Notes: generated from the letters alone by a model not told the origin. 64,000 nucleotides of DNA from Aphanomyces cochlioides (GCA_019828595.1 JAHQRK010000005.1:744001-808000), one strand, 5' to 3'. Numbered from the stretch's first letter, positions 1 to 12,403 are shown. Program-made: numbers and translations.

Positions 1-215
1 AGCGACACACAGGGACAGAAGCAAGTCAGACAGCAGTACAACTTGTCTTCACAGGCTGCAGAGTACACTGAGGATTGCCATTCGCCGACAAGAATACCGT
101 TATTGTCGACGATCGGCATGAAGGGCACATGGCCCGGCATAAACGTCGCACTGCGGTCTGTTCGCTCCAGCACGGGTGTCTCGACGACTTGGTGCGGGCC
201 AAGCTTGAACTGCAT
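1..215 (-). CDS. PLAC8-like Cys-rich protein, N-terminal part (runs off window)
   Basis: The minus-strand frame is open from an ATG at 213-215 to the window edge. It reads MQFKLGPHQVVE..., then GEWQSSVYSA followed by a dense Cys run (CEDKLYCCLTCFCPC). The pattern G-x-W ... C-x-D ... CC-x-CPC is typical of PLAC8 domains, small Cys-rich membrane-associated proteins of eukaryotes linked to cell-size control or metal transport in some family members. Only about 71 residues are visible, so neither the second half of the domain nor a hydrophobic segment can be checked. An upstream exon is possible because antisense-free coding potential continues to about 300. The family call is fairly sure; the function is not assigned. 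Confidence 0.6.
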   Translation of the reverse strand, partial: MQFKLGPHQVVETPVLERTDRSATFMPGHVPFMPIVDNNGILVGEWQSSVYSAACEDKLYCCLTCFCPCVS

Positions 216-1045
216 GTCGTCTCGGCGCTGTCAAATTGCAAATGGTCGAAGAGGCGTCCAAGTGCACAATGGCGTCATCTGTGTCAACTTGGGAGTCCAT
301 TCAGACGACCAACGTCATCACATCCTTATTTACTAACAGCTTCTAAACATTGGAGTCAAAGTCATACTATACTTATTATTTGTATGTAATTCTATGACCA
401 ATAGCATCATATCCTGTTCAATGACGACGACATTTGCCTACCAAGGGTGGTCGTAACAACTGGGTTTTATATGGATAATTTGTATACTCTAAAGTCCAGC
501 TGGCTATCCACCTGTAATCGAATCTTGGGGTTGAAAAGGTGCACGGCTTGGCATCTGCACAGCATAACTCAAGAAGCTATAGCTATCACCGGTAGATTCA
601 ATTGCTTTCGGCCCAAGACATGCTTGATTCACTACGATTTGCTGGCCTTAGCCTCGACTGTCAAGCTCTTTTTGCCTTGACAAGGTCAATATCCACGAAT
701 TCCAAGGCAAACTCACCAACAATATACGATCTGGTGAGTACATTGGGACAGTGTACACTATAGACGTATTTTAATTCATTTTCCAAGCTTGAATATGGCA
801 GACGTTCCAAGAAGAGTTGTGAATTGTATTTAATTTTTTACATGTATCGAGGAGATGATTTGTCCAGATAAAATGGACGACACGACAAATCCAACGACAA
901 GAGCTGCCTACACCCACTGGATGACGACTGAGCATGTGATTGGTTGGTTTTTGACAGGCATCTCCAGGCCAAAGCAATCATCGAGCGGAAGGCTCCAGTG
1001 AAGGAGGACAACGCAATCTCTCTTGTTGGTGTCTCGTTGAATCTC

Positions 1046-1080
1046 ACATGGTACTAACATGGTACTAACATGGTACGCAT
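1046..1080. repeat. Short tandem repeat, 11-bp unit x3
   Basis: The unit acatggtacta occurs twice in full and a third time with a changed end (acatggtacgc). Nothing else recognisable was seen between about 300 and 1234. Confidence 0.7.
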
Positions 1081-1234
1081 GTTAGTGTTTGACATTGACA
1101 CGATGCGAGATGCTTTCTGGACAAAGAGCAGTGTATTAGTATGCAAATGATATGAACTGGACCACTACAAGCAACCATTCCGTTTTCGTTTTCGTACTTC
1201 CTTCAAAAGCCCAGAGTACGTTCTGGTGTGCCCT

Positions 1235-2483
1235 TCATATGCAGCTTGGATCTATAGTAAACCATTGGTTCCAAGCGTCGCGGCCAGATTTTGCTGTTGG
1301 AATGGCTCGGGGGACAACAAAGTTGTCCATAGACAGTTGTCGTGAGGACGCGGCTTTCGTTTGCTGATGCAATAAATCGGCTCGCAGAGCGCTCACCACG
1401 GCCTCTACAATTGCAACGACATCCATAGGGCCATTTTGGCTCACATGCTGGACTTCTTGGGACGCACCACCTCCCATTAGAAGCAGTTTTCTTGGGTCAA
1501 TTGAATCACTTAAGCTTTTTGTGACAAGGTATTCACAACAAGTCTTTGGGTCTTCCCAACGACACCAAGCCATCAACTCGCGGAAGTCAAATCGTCTCTC
1601 GGGTGAAACAAAAACTCGATAAAACGAGCCGCCACGACGCATACTATGCAGAGATAGTCCAAGAGGCAACCCAGGTGTATTTTCCACCACTTCAGCCATC
1701 AGACGCCGCAAGTACATTTGATCCATCTGCTTGAACCAGTCCACTTTGGTTGTGACTGTTTGCTTTTGATGTTTGTGGGAAAACAAAGGAGTCGCTCTGT
1801 ATATTGGAGCATGACAGTCGAATTTGTTGATTGTATTCGTCAAAAAAATCGCAAACTTGCAAACATGGAAAGGACACCTCGTTGACCAAGCGATAGACTT
1901 GACATTCGCCTTCGACACGAGCTTTCTTATGCCATCTCAATCGTATTGAGACGTATCGACCAGCTTCAGATTCACCACAGGAGACATCACACCATTTTAA
2001 AGCGAGTATCTCGCCTATACGAAAGCATCCCATGAAGCAAGCACTAAAGAGAAAGCGTAACATGCAACCAACAAAACGACTGTAGTTGGCCAACGCGTTC
2101 ATGAGCAAAGATAACTCGTGTACCGTCAACGGATGTGCCTTTCGTTCCTCGTCAATATTGTTTTGCCTGTTGTATTTCTGCAAGGCGACAACGTAGCGCT
2201 TGGATTCTGCAGCTTGAGCTGGGTTTGGAGTAACATTGCGGTCTTTGAAAAAGGAGGCCAGGGCAGACTTGGCTGCGTCGACTGTCCTGGTCTTTCTCCC
2301 AAGTGAGTACAGGTGATGGAAGAAGTCCGTGCAGATCTCAGCAGTTGCAGACCCCGGGTCCATGCCATCATGAACTTGATTGCAATATTCTTCAAATTGC
2401 CTTTGATAAACGGCGTACGAGCGACGAGTCGACGCTCCGAGGAATGCATCCTCGATGGTCTTCTTGCCTGGCACATGCTCCAT
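1235..2483 (-). pseudogene. Crypton-type tyrosine recombinase, frameshifted
   Basis: Two overlapping minus-strand frames join into one tyrosine recombinase. The first (from ATG 2483, or 2534) carries an N-terminal SAM-like helical half (STRRSYAVYQRQFEEYC) and the first catalytic Arg in CFRIGEILALKW. The second frame, ending at 1235, carries the HxxR box (LHSMRRGG) and a probable nucleophile Tyr in WEDPKTCCEYL. The frames meet near 1745-1775, around an A-run, and one extra base there would explain the break. Cryptons are DNA transposons that move with a tyrosine recombinase; a stramenopile-specific branch (CryptonS) is known from oomycetes. The C-terminal tail after the Tyr is about 90 residues with no recognised domain. 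A TTATCCGG motif overlaps the longer start codon. No terminal inverted repeats are expected and none were seen. Confidence 0.75.
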
Positions 2484-2801
2484 TGTTTCAAACGCTAAAT
2501 GAACACGAAGGAAACATTTCGCCACCAGCTTCATTATCCGGGAGTTCGCCCCAGATTATCCAATGATATCTCGTATATGTTAAATGTTAATGACATGTTC
2601 GCTCCACGACAAATTCATCGTACAATAAAAAGGCTGATTTTTTTAAATTGACCAATGACAGAGATTACTTTTGTCGGTCGACCAATCAGACGACAGATAT
2701 TTGTCGGATTTGTGTCGGTTCTGTGCGCTATGTCATGTTGGTAGTGGAAACAACGTGGTGAGACACGTGAAAATGTGAAATTAAATGACCAACCCACTGA
2801 G

Positions 2802-5046
2802 GAGACCCAAATTCTGTCACACAGAATTTGTGGAACACCACATAGGAATTGACGAAGTCAACATGAAAAACATATGTATGTTACAGGCATCCCCACTTTA
2901 TTAATTCTTGGGATCAATCCCGATGCATATGGGAGCTTCAACCAGATGATGCACTGCTTTGGCAAACAGCCGACAAGAACAGCGTGATGACATCGCTCAA
3001 TATTCAGCATGTTCGACTACACATACTACTAAAACTAGTAAGTACTAGCTAATAATTATAGTAAGTGTACTATTTATAGGAGAACACAGTTACACATTTA
3101 CTGATAGAAGTAGTACATGAAACGACCGAAAGATGTCAATTCGAAGCTGAAGGTTTCCAATAACTGTTCATACTTAATATTTTTTCACGATGTCAGCAAA
3201 CAGGGACATACATAAAACCTAATGACGTACACAATATTTACTGTACAATCTAATATTTCTAAATATATAATAGGCTAAGCAATATAAATTTTGGAAGGAA
3301 ACACAGATGTATTTATACAGAAACTAGCAGATGTGTTTTCTCCACATTGACATGGGTGACTTGATTGCAACGATCGATGTAGCGGCGTTGGACGAGTTCA
3401 GGGCAATAGTACCAAGGTATGGCGTGACTCATACCAACACAAACAACTGCAACTGGCACCACGAAGAACCTGGACTGGAGTTTGCCAAGCCACATCCAAT
3501 GACAACACAGTATACTCGATGTGTCAGTCCACATTGTCATCCTCAAGAGGATGTACAAGGACAATTGAGGTGCAGAGCCTCGTACCGAATTTCGACATGC
3601 ACATTGTCGCAGCGTGCAAAGATTGTCCTTCTCGGTCATCATTTGGGTAATCACCCACAGGATGACGATGGTGTCCATTTGACACCCAACGTAAATCTGT
3701 CCTATTTGTACGAACCTCATCTGTGCTGTAGGTGACTGACGCTATGAAGAACGCTCTCAAAATATGGGGCGAAGAAGATCCCAAGCACACGCCAAAGACA
3801 CTTTTCAAGATGTTGAAGGCATACTGCATGCAGGGTCGATTTGGTCAACTTCCGTGCCCTACTCTCAAGCAGGTGCAACACGCGGTAGCATACATCAGAT
3901 CGAAGGACTTGCGCAACAAGAGTACAGTACCAGCCACCGTGGATCAACTCATGAAGTGGAAGTTGAATGTGAATGTTGAAGAACAAGACGATCACCGGCC
4001 GTTCGTATTTGGAGTTGACGAGGTGGACGGTCGCTTCGAGGTTGGCAACGGCGGCATGCAAGCTTTTCGTGTCGGTATGAACTGTTGTCGGTTGTTAATG
4101 CTCATATGTCATAGGATTGACAACAGTCGGACTCATGACGAAATATCGCGATGTGGTTGTCAACAACCCTAGAACCAACGTCGTGTGTCACATTGACACC
4201 ACGTTCTCCACAAACTTGAGCGGTTATCCAGTCTTTGTATTTGGTTACTCAGATATGGGTGGATCTTTTCACCTACTTTGTGTATGCATCACGTCACAGC
4301 GTTGACGTCGCCTGGCTTCTGAGATCACTGAAGGAGCTGTTCAACACTTTATTGCACTTCAACTGGGCACCGACAAGACTCATGGGAGATGCGGACAAGG
4401 CACAATACATGGGAATGGAAAGGACACTGTCTCGTGAGCTGCCCCAACTTGAGTACTTAATGTGCTTTTTCCATGTCCTGAAAAATGTACGTAAACGTTG
4501 TCCATATTTAATCACCACATTTGCTAGTGCTATGATAAAGGGCATGGGCTCTCAAGTGAAGAATGGAGCGACGTGTCATTTGACATTTACTTGTTCACAT
4601 GGCCCAAACTCAAGGCGAAATGGACAACATCATGCTGGAGGTGCACGATAGGTGGAACACTAGTCGCGCAGTGATAAAATTTCGCACGTACTTTTTCAAC
4701 ACTTGGTTGCCTTACCGTCAAGAATTCTCCACCAACCGTGGACACCGCTTCTGGAAGTGGCAGGTTTTCCATACCAATCGTGGCTGCTCGTACACCAACA
4801 ATCCAAATGAGCACTTCAATCGCGTGTTGAAGGATGTGATTTTTGGGTAGGTGGTTGGTCGTGTCAAAAAGCACGTACCTTTTCTCATCCAAGAGTTTGC
4901 TCGCTTAATTCAAGAAGTCTCTGAAGAAGCAATCCCATGGACAACTTGTCCAGTGGTGAGCGAGCGTATGAAGAAGCATTTCAAAAATCTTTGCAAAAAG
5001 AATCAGCTTCGAATGACGTCGATTCCGCGTTGGCAACCACCCTCTT
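2802..5046 (+). mobile_element. MULE element, left copy (truncated), arm of a 2.24-kb inverted repeat
   Basis: This sequence is the reverse complement of 14949-17193. Left position x pairs with right position 19995-x with no net indel over 2,245 bp, and I found only two mismatches (near 4920 and at 5037). The outer end starts GAGACCCAAATTCTG and contains a 10-bp palindrome with a 3-base loop (2808-2830). Homology stops abruptly at 5046, so this copy lacks the 3' end with the SWIM zinc finger that the right copy keeps. The flanks just outside 2802 and 17193 do not match, so no target duplication supports insertion of the pair as one unit. Confidence 0.88.
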
Positions 5047-5105
5047 ACACAAATATTTCCGAAATACACAAGCTGACGAATTCAACATTGAATTCGCTGA
5101 ATTAA
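3331..5105 (+). pseudogene. MULE transposase, broken, left copy
   Basis: This is a Mutator-like DDE transposase in pieces. A Cys/His-rich FLYWCH-like region (RCVSPHC...RCRASYRISTC) comes first. The catalytic region follows, with the first Asp in HIDTTF, the second in LMGDADKA, the MULE signature CFFHVLKN and then TNNPNEHFNRVLK. Three 40-41 nt introns restore the frame well: 3691-3731, 4075-4114 and 4487-4527. Defects remain after splicing. There is one extra base near 4303 (between CITSQ and VDVAWLL), a second frame change near 4610, and an in-frame TAG at 4848-4850. The right copy shares the same defects, so this protein is not expressed intact from either copy. The C-terminus is missing here. 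Confidence 0.8.
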
Positions 5106-5597
5106 ACATTCAATTTACCGAAAACCACACAGATTTTCCCAAAACTGTATCATGCCATATGTTTTGAGTCCCAAGAGCTTAACATTTTATTGGGAACTAT
5201 CCTTTGGGATATAACAACGTCCTTACCTTCTGTCTGACCACTATGTTGACTCTCTAAGTCATCAAATCAACGATCCTAGTTCTACTAGTATATCTCAGTA
5301 CTTGTACTACTTAAGTACTTGCCATCTTATAAAACAAATGGAATCAAAAAGATTACTCGAATGAGCTGCTGTGCTGTTACCCCTCCCTGGGACTGGGGTG
5401 GTGAGTGCTTGACCTTTGTTGGGTTTCAAATCCCCGAAAGTTTAACATATCATCCACCGAAATTATGGTTTCCCGCAGGTATCCTTCCAGAATGCGAAGT
5501 AACGTTGCACAACAGAAATATCACACCACGGGCGCGCTAGCAGTTCTTTGGGTGCTCATTCTTTCATATCTCGTAATTCCCCATTTCTTAACACTTA
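5047..5597. other. Spacer between left MULE arm and tRNA-like element
   Basis: AT-rich sequence with short direct repeats (gaattcaacattgaatt / gaattaaacattcaatt, 5078-5113) and GTACTT-rich short palindromes (5283-5325). I see no supported gene. The part next to the tRNA-like head may be the body of a SINE read on the minus strand. Confidence 0.5.
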
Positions 5598-5670
5598 TAC
5601 ACGCCCGGATTTGAACCCGGGACCATTGGGATGCCAACCCCATGCTCTTCCCCTTGAGCCATTCTCCCCC
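5598..5670 (-). repeat. tRNA-like pol III element (probable SINE head), interrupted by LINE
   Basis: On the minus strand this reads as a tRNA-like fold. The D arm is GCTC...GAGC with a perfect A box (TGGCTCAAGGGG, 5650-5661). The anticodon loop is TTGGCAT (anticodon GGC if functional) with one mismatch in the stem. The T arm has a 5-bp stem CCGGG/CCGGG and a B box GGTTCAAATCC (5607-5617). The two acceptor strands do not pair, so this is not a working tRNA gene. A tRNA-derived SINE head or a tRNA pseudogene fits best. The LINE is inserted at its 5' edge, so its upstream flank now lies at 14275 onward. Confidence 0.65.
5655..5669. repeat. LINE target-site duplication, left copy
   Basis: The 15-bp sequence tgagccattctcccc is repeated exactly at 14260-14274 and frames the LINE. 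It covers the 5' end and part of the A box of the tRNA-like element. Confidence 0.9.
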
Positions 5671-5730
5671 ACTTTTACTTTTGCCGTCAACCACTCAAGT
5701 CAACAGCCAAAGTAAGGTACCCCTCGACCA

Positions 5731-8284
5731 ATGTCGTCTACCGCCGCCGCCGATGCTGCCAAGCCCTCTATGCCGAATGTCCCCTCCGTGAAGTACCTTG
5801 ACCCTTCTGGTCCACCAGTGGACGAGCAGGGTCCGACGCCGTCTCCTTCCGCCGACGCTCAAGATCGCCTTCTCCACGCACCCGCCAACGAAATCTCTGT
5901 CGAGTCCAACGCGAGCGAGTCCGACAAGCGCCATGAAGATGGATTCCACCACGCCGAAGACGCCGCCACGTCCCAACAAGCCCCTCCACCCGACCAAGCT
6001 AGCGACCCTGCGCCGCGCCGAGTTATCATCGATCTCTCCGATCCCGTTGATGCTCCGCCGCGCGAGAGTCCTCCTCAAAAAGAACAAGAACAACCCAAGA
6101 AAAAATCCTATGCCGACCTACTCAAGGACGACCAAGACAATGCACCTCCGAAACGAGTCAAGACTGTCGTCAACCGCCCCAAGCCGGAGTACCTCAGCAA
6201 ACTCATCGACCTCGCGAGCCAAGAAGATGCAAACGAGGAAGACTTGCTTGAGGCCATCTCGCAGGCGACCCCAGTCAAGGTCAAGAAGGCCACCACCACG
6301 ATGTGGATCGAAACTGATGGAGCCTTCTCCGACAAGGCCTATACCAACGAGAAGATCATCGACGCGATCTTCAAGGAAAACCAAGATGTCGAATGGGCGT
6401 ACCTCCTATTGGAATTCGTTCAACTCAACAAAACGCGCACCGGCGACATCGTCGTGTCCATTACCTCGCGCGACGTGAAGGACATGCTCGCTGGGAAAAC
6501 CATTTCGATCTTCGGCAAGGAGTTCACGATTCCAGTGCCTACGGTCAAGGTCAGCGGATCATCTCAAGAATCGAACGACCCGATGGACAAGTTCTTCTTC
6601 ATGGACATCGTGGGCATTCGATTCAACTTCGACTCTGCCAAGCTCTTCCGTTTGCTACGACGTTTGAAGATGAAGCCAATCTTTCAAGCGTATCGGCAAC
6701 ACATACACAATGTCTCCTGCCAGTCCAATGTGTGGCGCGTCTACTTGTTGGAGGCAGAAGTCCCCAAACAACAAGTCGTCAACGGTCATCCAGCAGACCG
6801 ACTGAAGATGGATGGTGTGGCCTACAATGTGTTTGTCAAGAACTTCCAACGCTCGGCTTCTCGCACCTCTTCTGCTTCACCTCATGGACTTGGACCACGC
6901 CGCAGCGTTGATGCAAAGTCCGGAGAAGCAAGTGCTGGAACCAGAAGGACAAGGCACAGAGGACCAAGGAGCCAAACAAACCAAACGCGCCAAAGTCAAC
7001 GAGGAAAAACAACACGAAGAACCTATAATCCAAGGTCAGGGTGAAGAGTCACAAAATATGGAAGTGATCCCTCCTCATGCCGAGCCAAAATCAAACGAAG
7101 GACCTTTACTCCAGGGTAGAGAGGAAGAGCCACAAGACATGGAAGTCACACCTCTAGAGACCGAGCCAATTGTTCCTCCTGCTTCATCGCAGTTGAGCAC
7201 CAACATGGAAGTCGATCCAAAATCAACTAAACGCACCACGAGTCAATCTGTCGACGAAGATGGATTTGTTGTACCTCGTTCGAAGAAGCGAGTAGCCGCT
7301 GCACAAGCGTCCCCATCATTTGTATCGTGGGCCTCCGACAACTTCTTCAATGCTCTCGCAACCATCGAAGCAACTACTATGCCAGTGGATTCTCAGCATG
7401 CAACACCAACTCGTGTGTACATACCTGCGATCAAGAAGATCCCAGAAGAAAGCTTGAAAGCACGTGACGCCTTCGTGAAGAGGCAACATGTTGTCGACAG
7501 CAAGCTTTGCTGGCACCCAGACAACCTCACCATGGAGGAGCTTGTCCAAGTGCTCCAAGCCAGCGTTGAGGAAGGAGCTGCCTTCCAACACCACAACCAA
7601 GCCAACACCACGGACATCTCCGGAACGGAACTTGATGTTGTCGACTACATACGTCGATGCAACGTTGACGGACTCTGGAAAGTCGTCCATTCCCACACCC
7701 AAAGCATGAACGTCGTCCTAACCAAGTTAGCCACACATACGTACAGTGATTACCTCAAGGTCGTCCGTATGCACGCTTGGCAACGTTGGATGTCGGCGAC
7801 ACAACTACCAGTGGTCGATTCATTCACGAATGGATTCAAGTTTACCTTTCAAGAACATCCAAAGTGGACCAGGCTTGAAGAAATCTCAAGCGTCTTGGGT
7901 TTCTTCGAGGACGCACCAAAACACCCTGCCTTCCCAACGGATCAAGTGGAAGATGCTCTTGCCGCTTTCGAACTATGGATCGCTGTGCAAGCTCCGTTAG
8001 TCTTCAGAAATGACGCATGGATCTTGTACCTCACTCGTCAGCCAGTAGCGTGGCTTCCAGCCAAACATGGCCGCATGTTGGCACCATCCACGCTCTGGGC
8101 TTTGCTGAAGTCGCTGTTCGGGCAATACTTTGCGGAAGAACTGAATCGTGTGTGCAAAACCGAGATGTCTTCGCGGATATGGCAGCTCAGTATTGATGCC
8201 TACCAGCCTACAGACAGCTCGTTAACAGCATTCGTTGGCAACGACAATACCCGCCTGCAACGCAGGAACAACTTGTTGTACTAA
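5731..8284 (+). pseudogene. LINE ORF1 protein, frameshifted
   Basis: ATG 5731 opens a frame running to 7044, and a second frame (about 6880-8284) continues the protein, so one shift near 6880 splits a protein of about 850 residues. The N-terminal 110 residues are Pro/Ser/Asp-rich and disordered. A folded middle part follows (TTTMWIETDGAFSDK ... FFFMDIVGIRFNFDS ... VYLLEAEVP). Then comes an acidic linker with repeated GQGEESQNMEV/GREEEPQDMEV units and a C-terminal helical region. No Cys-knuckle is seen. ORF1 proteins of LINEs bind RNA; here that role is inferred from position only. ORF1 ends inside the open frame of ORF2. Confidence 0.78.
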
Positions 8285-11200
8285 GGTCCTCGCGGCTTCA
8301 GTGCAACCAACTTCATCGCATCCAAACCAACAACCACCACAGCCAACGTTCCCCAACTCTTCACTTGTCAACTTGTCCATTGTCACGGCCAATATAAATG
8401 GCCTTTCGAGAGACAATGGAAACCAACTTGTCAACACCATGATCTCACGGAACGAGATCGTTGCCCTACAAGAAACCAAATTTGCCAGTGAGAAGAAATT
8501 CTCCACGTTCATGTTTCACCTTGATCACGCTCTTGGTCATGACAAGTACTTCATTGCTGCCAATGACCATCGGCTTCTGGGAGGCGAACTTGAACAATAC
8601 CGATCTGGTGGCGTCGCCATGATCTTCCAACACACCATCCCTGGCTTCAACACACTTCACCATGAACGCCAATACGACATCGAAGATCGCTACATGGTGG
8701 TCAGTTCAATGTGGGGAGACGACCCCATATACTACCACAATGTCTACGCACCTGTTGAAGACAGCGAGCGAGACGCCTTCTTTGATGCCTTGCCTCGAAA
8801 CTTCCCAATCGCGTCCAAACATGTCGTCATGGGAGACTTCAATCTCCCGATGGATCGAGCATTGGACTCAAGAGGCTCCACCACCTCAAACCACCAAGTC
8901 AACAGGCAGTCTTGTTTCGCGTGGCTACAAGAACTTGAGGTCGTCGACGCCTGGAGATCTTTCAACCCCACGAAGAAGGTTTACTCTTCGCCGAAGGGAC
9001 TCAATCGGCTTGATTACATCTTCCTTCAGCCTGCCTTGTGTCGAATGTATTCTGCTGGCGAGTACTTCGAGCCTACAGCAAACACAGATCACTTATGGCA
9101 CAAAGTGGAGCTCCAACCAGTAAAAACAACACGCGTCAAGAGCTACTGGAAGCTGCCAAAAGAACTTTTGGCGATCCGAGAAGTTCGAGAGGCGATTGTG
9201 TCCGAAGCCAGCGAACTGCTCGAGCGACTGCGGACATCGGACCAGCCAGGGGTCTTGTAGACTCAAAGGCAACGCCGCACCAAACGCTTTCTTCAGAAAT
9301 ATCACGCTCGAATGGTAACGAACCAAAAGAACGCACTTCAAGAGGCCAAGATCCAATGGCTACAAGGTCAGTTACGACATCATCACGGACGCCTCACCGA
9401 AGCAGCTCTCAATACTGCAAGGACACAGTATGAGACCAAGAAGCAAGACTTGAAACAGCACCACGCGGACTTGAGTTTTGACTTCCACGCCACCCAAAAC
9501 GAGGCACCGACAAGTCATTTCTTTCGCAAACCACGCGCTCGGCAGTTTTCCATACCTATCGTCGAATGTTACGACGAACAAGGAAACGTCACTGCCATAC
9601 CAGAGGAAATTCATGCAGCATTCAATCGTCATTGGTCGGCGGTGATGAGTGAAGGCGACTTTCAACCTACAAGTCCACAAGAGAAGTCACAGTTCTTGAA
9701 TGTACTTGAGAGAAACTTACCCCAAGACGATTCAGAGGCTTTGGATGCGCCGTTGACGATCGAAGAGCTAGCGCAATCCATCAAGACGATGAATCCTCAC
9801 AAGTCACCTGGAATAGATGGGTTCTCGGCTGGCTTTTACCAGCTACATCCAGCCTTGTTTGGCGAAATCTTGTCGGTAGTCTTCAACCACCAACTTCAGG
9901 AAGGCATCATGTTGGCCTCGCAACGCTAGTCCGCCATATCGTTGCTCTTCAAAGGCGGCGATCGACGCAACCCAGCGAACTATCGACCCATTGCCTTGAT
10001 TCCAGTTGAAGTCAAAGTCCTATCGCGCGCGTTAGCGTATCGAATGTCACAAGCCTTACCGTTGATCGTCCAACCCGAACAAAATGGCTTCGTCAAAGGC
10101 AGGCGGATCCATGATCATGTCATCTTTCTGCAAGACCTTCAACATCATTGCACCACCTTCAATCAAGAAGTCTACGTGATGTTCCTGGACTTTGAAAAGG
10201 CCTATGATCGTGTGAATCATGAGTTCATGTTCGCCGTTTTGAAGAAATTCAATGTTGGAGATCACTTCATTGACTGGGTTAAGTTACTCTACAACCAAAC
10301 TCAAGTCAGTTTGAACATCAATGGCAGACTTACCGATCCATTCTATCCATCGCGAGGAGTCAGGCAAGGCGATCCGTTGTCTTCGATGCTTTTCGTCTTG
10401 ACGATAGAACCGCTCGCTCAAATGCTTCGCAATCATCCCGAGTATGGTTACGCTTTCTCGGACTCTGGGATCGCTTCCGTTCTTCTCTTCGCCGACGACA
10501 CAACGCTCATCTCCAGCTCCGTGGGCGACTTGGAACAGCTTAAGCTCGTCGACGAGTTTTGCCGTCACTCTGGAGCAAAACTCAATCGCAGTAAGAGCAA
10601 AGTCTTGACGCTAGACAACAATCAATCAGTATTCCAACATCCAAGATTGAACATGGTACCAAGTGGAACGCCAGTGAAATATCTTGGGATTGAACTGGGA
10701 CACCAATTGGATCCTATGCTTCAAATCAATGCTATCAGCGATAAGTTTTACAAGTCGTTTACCACGTGGGCGTGTCGAGCAAGAACCCTCAAAGGCAGGC
10801 GATTGCTTGTGAAAACGATGATCCTATCACAGCTTTGGCATTACACGATGGTGCTACCGATACCAGACAATACCGTGCGAAAATGGCAGTCTATGGTCAA
10901 CAAGTTTGTCATGAGTCGACGCACGCAAGCCGAAGACAAGTATTTGGCCCTTGCTCCAAGTGGCTTGATCCATGACTCGAAGACGGGCTTCAAAGTGCCG
11001 CATATTGCTTCAGTGATTCGAAAACAAAGAGTCACTCGTCTTCAACTCCTAGTCCAAGCTGATCAAGAAGAGCCTCCACAATGGGCAATCTTACCGACAG
11101 ATCGCTTGAGTCGTTGCATGTATCCATACTCTCGAGTGACAATTGGGACTTCATGATATATCATCCTAGCCCAAACAATAAGCTCGTCCAGTTCAAGTTG

Positions 11201-12403
11201 CTCTCACCGTTTTGGCGCAATGTCTGGAAGCAATGGGCTCAAATTCCAATGACAATGAAGACACCACACGAGCCTACGCTGAGTCAGATGACACAAATGC
11301 CATTGTGGTTGTCGTCGCACCCTCTATTTCAAGTCCCGGGTCGAGACGGGATATCGTCGCTTGCAATCACGCTTCAATACCATCGCGACTGGTACAGACA
11401 CCTTGCTTGGAGAAGCATACACTGCCTTGAAGACTTGTTGACTCCAGGTCGAACGTGGCCAACCTACGATGAGTTTCGTGAGTCGATGGAAGACCACCTA
11501 GATCACTTCGTCGAAGAATTACCTGTCCCGACATCCTTCAAGCACTTTTACAAGCTGGTGACGCTGATTGCAACGAATGCTTGGACTCAAGCCAACAAGC
11601 GGCTAGACGCCCCGGTTGAAAACGATCCTAGTCCGCAAACGGTGATTTCATATCGACAAGGAGATGTCGACGTACCGTTCAAGTCGTGGACAACGAAAAT
11701 CATCAAGCGAGTGAGCTTCCATGCTCCTTTGTTAACGCGGCCGCATCCCTTCCACTCTAGCACACGTGAGACTCGAGCGAAAATCGCCAAATACCTTTCA
11801 CATTTTGTCAAGCCTTTTGCCAGTCTTGTGACGCCAGTTCAAGCAGATCTTTGGACGCGAATTCTCTACGACATCATCCCAGTGGGCAATAAATTCAAGT
11901 ACAAGGAGGCCACTGACCCAAGAGCACTTCGATGCTGCTACCCGAATTGTTATGTGCGAGAAACATTGCGGCACTTGTTCATGGAATGCACAATCACACG
12001 AGATCTTTGGCTACAACATCGTGAGGCATGGAGTTTGTTTGGGGTTCGCTTTACCTGGGAGTGGGTCGAAAACATCGATGCTTTTCAAGTCGCGCAGCGA
12101 TGGGCTCGATATCGAGACGTTCTCCATCGGCTCTGGTTTATGCTTGCTTGCGGCATTCTTCACCTCCTATGGACACACCGAAACAAAGTCAAGTTTGACG
12201 GAGCCAAGACACCACACTTACCAGCGTTGAACGATCTTGCGTTGACTTTTTGGGCGTCTAATGTCCGCCGATGGCTTCGCCACATTCACGATCAAGACAC
12301 CTATCAACAGGCAATGATTATCCTTGGATTGTTAAGACACCGTGGTTCGTACCGCCGATTTTTGAGTAAACATCCCGCAATCTTCAAGTTCAAGTTGGCT
12401 TGA
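8235..12403 (+). pseudogene. LINE ORF2: APE-type endonuclease and reverse transcriptase, with stops
   Basis: Endonuclease motifs are in order: TANINGL, LQETKF, GDFNLP, LNRLDYIF and TDHLW. Reverse transcriptase motifs follow: SPGIDGFSAGFY, FVKGRRIHDHV, MFLDFEKAYDRVNH (first catalytic Asp), RGVRQGDPLSSMLF, LLFADDTTLI (FADD) and VKYLGIELG. Near the end a zinc-knuckle-like CCYPNC...HLFMEC box is present. TAG stops lie at 9258-9260 and 9927-9929, both inside otherwise continuous frame. A frame change near 11090-11150 moves the rest into another frame. The first in-frame ATG (8439) lies inside the endonuclease fold, so translation of an intact relative must begin upstream without ATG or by recoding from ORF1. 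Confidence 0.9.
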
